From positions 744,001 through 808,000 of the forward strand of contig NZ_JACHDO010000001.1 of assembly GCF_014201115.1 (NCBI RefSeq): 64,000 nt of DNA. Reading direction: 5' to 3'. Positions 59,230 through 64,000 of the stretch are shown one piece after another; within the stretch, counting starts at the first letter, position 1, and the number at the start of each line of letters is the position of its first letter. Under the pieces are notes generated by a model, which ran no database searches, had not been told where the DNA came from, and was given only the letters and a program-made list of their open reading frames with translations. This DNA comes from Nocardiopsis metallicus. GTDB taxonomy: Bacteria > Actinomycetota > Actinomycetes > Streptosporangiales > Streptosporangiaceae. Both the position numbers and the translations under genes were made by a program.

Positions 59230-59262
59230 GCGGTCGGTTCTACGTGAACGGGGTGGTGCGGC

Positions 59263-60990
59263 CTACTGGGCCGTCCACTCCCACATGTTCCAGACGATGT
59301 CGGTCTGCGCGGGGTTGGGGACCACGTTCTCCAGGTTGTCACTCCAGGCGGCGGTGCCCGGGTGGCTGAAGAGCGGGATGGTCACCAGGTCGTCCCACAG
59401 GATCGTCTCGATCTCGTTGATGATCTCCAGCTGGGCGTCGGTGTCGAACTCCTGCAGCAGGTCGCTGAGCAGCTCGTCCATCTCGTCGTTGGAGTAGCAG
59501 CCGTTGTTGTTGCCCTTGCCGTCGGCGGTGCACTCGGAAGGCGTGCGGTAGGTGGAGTTCCAACCGCTCACCTCGGCCGAACCGGACCAGGCGAACATGG
59601 CGACGTCGTAGGTGTTCTGCGACAGGCCGCCGTCGGTGTCGAAGAAGGTGTCCTCGGCGTTGATCTGCACGTCGAAGCCGGCCTCGTCACAGGAGTCCTT
59701 GATCAGCTCGGCGGTCTGCAGGCGGCGGGGGTTGCCGCCGATGAAGCCCAGGCGCACCTCCTGGCCGACCGCGTCGGCCTCTTCGAGGATCTCGCTGGAG
59801 CGGTCCAGGTCCACCTCGGCCCACTGGTCGCCGCCGCTGGCCGCGACGGCCTCGTCGTAGCCCGGGTCGAACGGCGAGATGTTGCGCACGTCCATGGTCT
59901 CGGCGTCGGGCTGGACCGGCTTGATCAGGTTGTCCACGATCAGCTGCCGGGGCACGCAGTGCGCGAAGGCCTCGCGCAGCTCGTAGTCCTCGAAGGGGCT
60001 GGAGTCGAAGTTGAAGTCGAGGTGCTCGTAGATGTACTCGTCGTAGACCTCGTACTCGACCCCGGCGAGGCCGTCGAGCTGGTTGATCAGGTCGACCGAG
60101 GGCTGCGGCCGCATGATGTTGATCTCGAGGTTCTCCAGCGCCTGGGTCTGCTCGTCGGAGGCGATCCAGCGCACGACGATGTTGTCGGTGGCCGGCTCCT
60201 CACCCCACCAGTTCTCGTTCGGCTCCAGGGTCAGTGACTGGCCTGCGTCGTAGTTGGCGAGCTTGTAGGGGCCGGAGGAGGGGATGAGCTCCTCGTCGGG
60301 CAGCGCACCGCTGATGGTCCAGCCCTCGTTGAAGAACTCGGCCGCGTCGGCGAGCGCGTCGGTGTCCTCCTCGCGGATGGCCTCGACCAGTTCCTCGGTG
60401 GTCAGGCCGCCCTGCTCCGCCACCACGTGCGCGGGCATCAGGGTGGTGTTGCCGTGGCTGGGGCCGTTGCTGGCCCAGTCGGCGTAGGGCACCTCGTACT
60501 CGAGGGTGAAGTCCTTGTCGCCGAGTTCGCAGTCGGGCATGACGGTGTCCTCGATACCGCCGGAACCGATGACGGAGAAGTCGTACCTGCCGGTCTGCTG
60601 CGCCCACCACAGCATCATGTCGGCGCATTCGATCGGCTCGCCGTCGGACCAGACGGCGTCCGGGTTGATCGAGTACTCGACGATCTGCGGGTCCTCGGAG
60701 ACCAGCTCGTAGCTGCCGAACTCGGGGTTGGCGGTGACCGCCCCGCCTTCGCCGAAGTACCAGAAACCGCTGGTCACACCGTGGTTGACGATGGCGTTCT
60801 TGCTGGAGTTGGCTCCGGCGGTGGTGTTGTTGTAGCTGTCGTACTCCTGGTCCCAGGCCAGGGTGATGGTGGTGCTGTCGCCGGCGCTGCCCGCATCGCC
60901 GTCACCGCCGTTGCTGGAGCACGCGGAGAGCACGAGCGCTCCCGCGGCGACCACGGCTGTGGCCTTGGTGATGGTTCTGGTCTTAGTCAC
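59263..60990 (-). CDS. oppA: Oligopeptide-binding lipoprotein OppA
   Basis: A 575-residue SBP family 5 lipoprotein. The signal ends LVLSAC (lipid Cys at about residue 24), then a Ser/Gly/Asp linker. YSINPDAVWSDGEPIECADMMLWW, IPSSGPYKLANYDAGQSLTLEPNENWWG and LREAFAHCVPRQLIVDNL are the family landmarks. First gene of the opp operon, GTG start. The mature protein is very acidic. It captures peptides outside the membrane and delivers them to OppBC. Confidence 0.95.
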   Translation of the reverse strand: MTKTRTITKATAVVAAGALVLSACSSNGGDGDAGSAGDSTTITLAWDQEYDSYNNTTAGANSSKNAIVNHGVTSGFWYFGEGGAVTANPEFGSYELVSEDPQIVEYSINPDAVWSDGEPIECADMMLWWAQQTGRYDFSVIGSGGIEDTVMPDCELGDKDFTLEYEVPYADWASNGPSHGNTTLMPAHVVAEQGGLTTEELVEAIREEDTDALADAAEFFNEGWTISGALPDEELIPSSGPYKLANYDAGQSLTLEPNENWWGEEPATDNIVVRWIASDEQTQALENLEINIMRPQPSVDLINQLDGLAGVEYEVYDEYIYEHLDFNFDSSPFEDYELREAFAHCVPRQLIVDNLIKPVQPDAETMDVRNISPFDPGYDEAVAASGGDQWAEVDLDRSSEILEEADAVGQEVRLGFIGGNPRRLQTAELIKDSCDEAGFDVQINAEDTFFDTDGGLSQNTYDVAMFAWSGSAEVSGWNSTYRTPSECTADGKGNNNGCYSNDEMDELLSDLLQEFDTDAQLEIINEIETILWDDLVTIPLFSHPGTAAWSDNLENVVPNPAQTDIVWNMWEWTAQ

Positions 60991-61474
60991 AGAGGGTTTC
61001 CTCTACCGGTCAGGGGATTTTGTCCGTGGTACGGAATAGAACGGATTCTGGGCATTGCTCAATGTTTGGGCAATAGGTCATTGGGGGGTGTTGCACACCT
61101 GAGACGCATTTGGTGCCTAAACCTAGTCAAAATTAGAACTAAGAGGTCGAAAACGTGACAGATCGACTCTTGGGGTCGTGGGGCCTCGGGTTGGCCCCGT
61201 TGCTGGCAGAGTGACAGGTGGTGCCGCTGCTATCGGTTCCCCGGAGTCGACTTCCTAACATCCCATGAGTGGATGTTAGGAGGTAATCGACGTTTACCAT
61301 TTTCTGTTCTGGTGGGAGGCCAGGTGGGGCTCATGTCTTAACTCCGCCGAAAGAATCCGGCAAGAGAAGCGCAAGAATGAAGGGCGCCCTAAAAACACGA
61401 AGGCCGGTTACTTTCCGTGACGGTTTTCGCCGCGGGTTCCGTGACATGCTCCGTGGCCCTGCCCGAAGCGCGGA
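60991..61474. other. 484-bp region upstream of opp
   Basis: GC-poorer than the rest, as expected of a long regulated promoter and leader. It holds the perfect inverted repeat at 61255-61281 and short TTG/CAA-rich repeats around 61060-61130. No coding frame is supported. It also contains the end of the leftward PH-like gene's transcript. Confidence 0.5.
61255..61281. promoter_or_regulatory. Perfect 10-bp inverted repeat upstream of opp
   Basis: CCTAACATCC (61255-61264), seven bases, GGATGTTAGG (61272-61281). It lies ~265 bp before the oppA start. It could be an operator, or the terminator of the leftward PH-like operon, though it lacks the GC richness of other terminators here. Confidence 0.55.
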
Positions 61475-61894
61475 TCAGTCGCCCGGGTGGACCTCCACCA
61501 GCCCCTGAGCGATCCCGACGAACCTCTCCACCTGCTGCCGGGAGGCGGCCACGGTCAACGAGGGCAGACGGGGACGGCTCGGCGTGACCGGTTCGACCAC
61601 CACCTGCGGCCGCTGCACGACCCCCTTGCGCAACCGCACCGACACGAGCTCCTCCCACCGCCACACCCACGTCATGTTCGGCGGGGTGGCCAGGGTGGTG
61701 AGCACGAACAGGCGCCGGTCGGTCAGCGCCACGAGCATCCCCGTCCCCTTGGGGTGGGTGAACAGCCCGGCGACCCGCTCCTCCCCGGGATGAACGGCCT
61801 GCTCCAACCAGTCCAACGACTGCGCGTGATGCGGCCCGGCCACCCACCGGGACGGCGGGTTCACCCAGGACACGGACTTGGGATCAGCGGTCAC
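61475..61894 (-). CDS. PH-like domain protein (second of a pair)
   Basis: A 139-residue protein. GTGMLVALTDRRLFVLTTLATPP and MTWVWRWEELVSVRLRKG, followed by LTVAASRQQVERFVGIAQGL, match the bacterial PH-like (bPH) pattern: strands, a 'VALTDRRLFVL' core and an amphipathic C-terminal helix. GTG at 61894 overlaps the previous gene's stop by four bases. The function of this class is mostly unknown. Confidence 0.65.
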   Translation of the reverse strand: MTADPKSVSWVNPPSRWVAGPHHAQSLDWLEQAVHPGEERVAGLFTHPKGTGMLVALTDRRLFVLTTLATPPNMTWVWRWEELVSVRLRKGVVQRPQVVVEPVTPSRPRLPSLTVAASRQQVERFVGIAQGLVEVHPGD

Positions 61895-62355
61895 GATGCT
61901 CCGTCGGTGGGCTTGTCGGCGATCTCGCCGGTGGAATCGAGGGGAGACGGGGAACGCAGGGACTCCAGGAGCCCGGCGAAGCGGTCGGCGTCCTTGCGGC
62001 CCCGAGAGAACCGCAGTGTGTGGGTACGGCCCGCCCACGAGGTCTCCCGGGCGGTAAGGGTGAGCTCGGCCGCCAACGCGAAACGCTTCCTGGTCACCTC
62101 CACCGACTCGATCTCCGCCAGCTCCCACGAACGCACCTCGTTGCCGGGGTGCGTGTTGAGCGCACTGAAGAACCGTTCCCCGGTCAACAGGTGCAGGTAG
62201 GAGTTGCCCTCTTCGGTCTCGCCCTCCTCGTAGGCCACCGCCATCGCGCTCTCATCCTCGCCCAACAGCTCCAGCAACCACTTCAACTGCGGGCGACAGA
62301 CGGCCCGCGCGATCGGCCCGCCGGGGCCGATCCACTCGAACCCGGACTGATCCAT
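61891..62355 (-). CDS. PH-like domain protein (first of a pair)
   Basis: A 154-residue protein. YLHLLTGERFFSALNTHPG, VRSWELAEIESVEVTRKRF and LRFSRGRKDADRFAGLLESL follow the same strand-helix outline as its downstream neighbour. ATG at 62355 is preferred over 62397 because GGAAGG lies five bases upstream. The four-base overlap couples the two. An Asp/Glu/Pro-rich tail follows the domain. Confidence 0.6.
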   Translation of the reverse strand: MDQSGFEWIGPGGPIARAVCRPQLKWLLELLGEDESAMAVAYEEGETEEGNSYLHLLTGERFFSALNTHPGNEVRSWELAEIESVEVTRKRFALAAELTLTARETSWAGRTHTLRFSRGRKDADRFAGLLESLRSPSPLDSTGEIADKPTDGAS

Positions 62356-62470
62356 GAACACCTTCCGGTTGGGGGACATCACCTGTGCCGATGCCATGGT
62401 GCCCGGTGTGGTTCGGCGCGGCACTCGACAGCCCATCCTCCGGCGGGGCCGGTTGTCTACCCTTTGACGG

Positions 62471-63121
62471 ATGACCCGATCCCCCGCACACTCCGGAGCC
62501 CTCCAGGCCCTGGGCTCCCTCCTGGACGGCTCCGTGGCCCAGATCGCCGAGGCAGCCGAAAGCCCCTGCGACTACCCCGCCCTGCGCAGGAACGCGGACG
62601 TGTGGGACAACAACACCCTGACGCTCTTTCGAGCCGCGGTGGCCCCCACCGTCAGGTCCCGAGAAGGCAGGGCCCGGGCCGCCCTGGCCTGGATGGCCGC
62701 CCTCGGGCCGGACCGCCGCGCGTGGATGACAGAACGTGCGCGGGAACGAGGGTTCACCCTGGCAGACCTGGTCGAGGGCAAGCCGGTCGTGGGCAAGCCG
62801 GTCGTGGGCAGGCTGGGCCCTGAAGCCGGGGCCGCAGCCCAGTTGCTGATCGGGGCGATGCTGCGGATTCGCTCGGTCCGACCGGAACCCGGCCAACCGG
62901 AACTGGTGCGCGCGCTCGCCCGGGCCCTGGACGGGGCGGGGACGGACATTCTCGCGGTCGGGGCACACCGCGGCCACTGGGCACGCGAGAGGGCTTTCCG
63001 GGCGCTTGGCGAGGAGTGGGTTCGGCGCGGCGGACCGTTGTCCGCGCCCGTGTTCGCCCGAGTCCTCAAGCGGCTGGGTCGCCTCGAACCGGCTCCGGCT
63101 ACGAAGCATCGAGGGGGGTAG
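62471..63121 (+). CDS. Hypothetical protein with a short internal repeat
   Basis: A 216-residue protein, helical and basic, divergent from the PH-like pair. Residues ~101-113 read VEGKPVVGKPVVGRLG: the five-residue unit GKPVV occurs twice, encoded by a 15-base tandem repeat in the DNA, so the protein probably tolerates length change there. I do not recognise a family. Confidence 0.65.
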   Translation: MTRSPAHSGALQALGSLLDGSVAQIAEAAESPCDYPALRRNADVWDNNTLTLFRAAVAPTVRSREGRARAALAWMAALGPDRRAWMTERARERGFTLADLVEGKPVVGKPVVGRLGPEAGAAAQLLIGAMLRIRSVRPEPGQPELVRALARALDGAGTDILAVGAHRGHWARERAFRALGEEWVRRGGPLSAPVFARVLKRLGRLEPAPATKHRGG

Positions 63122-63184
63122 TCCGTGGACCGCTGCCCGAGGGCGTCCTAGTCTGTGGGGCCCACCCCCGGAGGAGGACCCGCT

Positions 63185-63706
63185 GTGCCCCACCCCTTGT
63201 TGTTCATCGACGTCGACGGCCCCCTGAACCCGTTCCGCGCCGGGCCCTCGGACCTGGAGGGCTACACCGTCCACCGCATGCGCCCCACCGGCTGGGAATC
63301 CCCGGCCCGGCCCCTGGACGTGTGGCTCAACCCGGACCACGGCGAGGAACTACTCGCCCTGCCCTACGAGCTGGTGTGGGCCACCACCTGGGAGGACGAG
63401 GCCAACACGATGATCGGTCCGGTCCTGGGCCTGCCCGAGCTCCCCGTGGTCAAGCTCCCCGGGGTGCTCGACGCCCGCCACGGGCTGTTCTTCAAGACGC
63501 CGGTCCTCGCCGAGTACGCCCAGGGCCGCCCGTTCGCATGGATCGACGACGGGATCACCGAACGGGACCGGGTGTGGCTGGCCCGCAACCACATCGCCGA
63601 CGTCCTCCCGCACCGGATCGACCCCGCGGTCGGGCTGTGGGAGAAGGACTTCGACCTGCTCGCCGACTGGCCCCCGGCCCTGGCCGCCGTCGACTTCCCC
63701 CGCTGA
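63185..63706 (+). CDS. HAD-like hydrolase-fold protein
   Basis: A 173-residue protein. LLFIDVDGPLNPFRAG is the D-x-D motif of the HAD superfamily, VWATTWEDEAN a motif 2-like strand and FAWIDDGITERDRVWLARN the motif 4 acidic pair. The GTG at 63185 follows GGAGGA by six bases. Small actinobacterial proteins of this shape are often called HAD-like with unknown substrates. Probable small-molecule or nucleic-acid phosphatase. Confidence 0.7.
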   Translation: MPHPLLFIDVDGPLNPFRAGPSDLEGYTVHRMRPTGWESPARPLDVWLNPDHGEELLALPYELVWATTWEDEANTMIGPVLGLPELPVVKLPGVLDARHGLFFKTPVLAEYAQGRPFAWIDDGITERDRVWLARNHIADVLPHRIDPAVGLWEKDFDLLADWPPALAAVDFPR

Positions 63707-63785
63707 CGCTCCGCCGGGGAGCGGCTCGGGTCAACGGGCCGGGGCGGGCGAAACCACTCAGGCCACTCCCACTACCCTGTGACCC

Positions 63786-64000
63786 ATGACACCAGGACTT
63801 GAGGGGTCGGGCAACGGCGCCACCACCCTCCTCATCCCGGGGGCCTTCAACGGCCCCGACGGATCCGGCAACGGCGGCTACAGCGCGGGACTGCTCGCCG
63901 GGCGGCTCACCGCCCCGGGCGGTCCGGCCGTCCAGGTCACTTTGCGCACCCCGCCGCCACTGGACCGGCCGCTGACGGTGGCGGGCACCCCGGAGGAGGG
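63786..64000 (+). CDS. Unknown protein, 5' part only
   Basis: The first ~71 residues of a protein from ATG 63786, continuing past the window edge. LLIPGAFNGPDGSGNGGYSAGLLAGRL, then VQVTLRTPPPLDRPL, has the composition of a small enzyme and resembles the N-terminus of hotdog-type or other conserved actinobacterial hypotheticals. Function cannot be assigned from this fragment. Confidence 0.55.
   Translation, partial: MTPGLEGSGNGATTLLIPGAFNGPDGSGNGGYSAGLLAGRLTAPGGPAVQVTLRTPPPLDRPLTVAGTPEE

Overview
This 64 kb window is very high-GC, densely packed DNA with many GTG starts and strong GC-rich terminator hairpins. It carries actinomycete hallmarks: an HspR-type (HAIR) operator, a BldC-like regulator, a RamB-type (ScfR) regulator next to isocitrate lyase, a 6C-like small RNA, an LCP cell-wall protein and a FolP2-type pteroate synthase homologue. 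The best fit is a chromosomal segment from a filamentous actinobacterium, with Nocardiopsis or a relative as my guess from overall feel. No rRNA, tRNA, CRISPR array or phage block was found.

Left third (1-19 kb). A truncated xylulokinase gene and an Hsp20-like gene with a HAIR operator are followed by an organosulfur island at 1.2-7.5 kb: cysteine dioxygenase, rhodanese, a solitary MetQ-type lipoprotein, two tandem SsuA-like binding proteins, SsuB ATPase and SsuC permease. Related palindromes precede three of its transcription units. Then come an iron alcohol dehydrogenase, Dps and a cytochrome P450 gene separated from a PucR/CdaR-type regulator by a complete IS481-family element. Next are an aldo/keto reductase, RidA, an EamA exporter divergent from its TetR, a sulfotransferase and a sirtuin.

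Middle (19-41 kb). A 1075-residue NACHT NTPase with an actinobacterial N-terminal helical domain (a plausible anti-phage STAND protein) is followed by uracil-DNA glycosylase, a BldC-like HTH ORF and a GH15 trehalase-like enzyme. A divergent YczE/MocR pair with operator-like repeats, a lipase and molybdenum-cofactor genes moaA and mobA flanking rtcB come next. A three-hairpin, C-loop RNA resembling 6C sRNA lies immediately beside an intact IS5-family element. Dodecin, a peptidase-like protein, a metal-transport-like membrane protein, an LCP protein, a double-domain Lrp regulator and FolP2 follow.

Right third (41-64 kb). RraA-like protein, FadR-type regulator divergent from a CynX-type MFS transporter, a CPBP protease, a small acidic lipoprotein, then isocitrate lyase (aceA) divergent from its likely regulator RamB. 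A lactate-monooxygenase-like flavoenzyme with a TetR and palindromic operator, an acyl-CoA dehydrogenase with its own palindrome, and a lipoprotein follow. A complete oligopeptide ABC operon (oppA-B-C-D-F) has two stacked hairpins after oppA that should set the excess of binding protein over permease. The window ends with two tandem PH-like proteins, unknowns and a HAD-like protein.

Most striking: the triple C-loop RNA next to the IS5 element; the NACHT gene; the IS481 element, whose transposase RBS is buried in a fold-back hairpin and whose stop codon is completed by the target duplication; and the palindrome-linked sulfur island.
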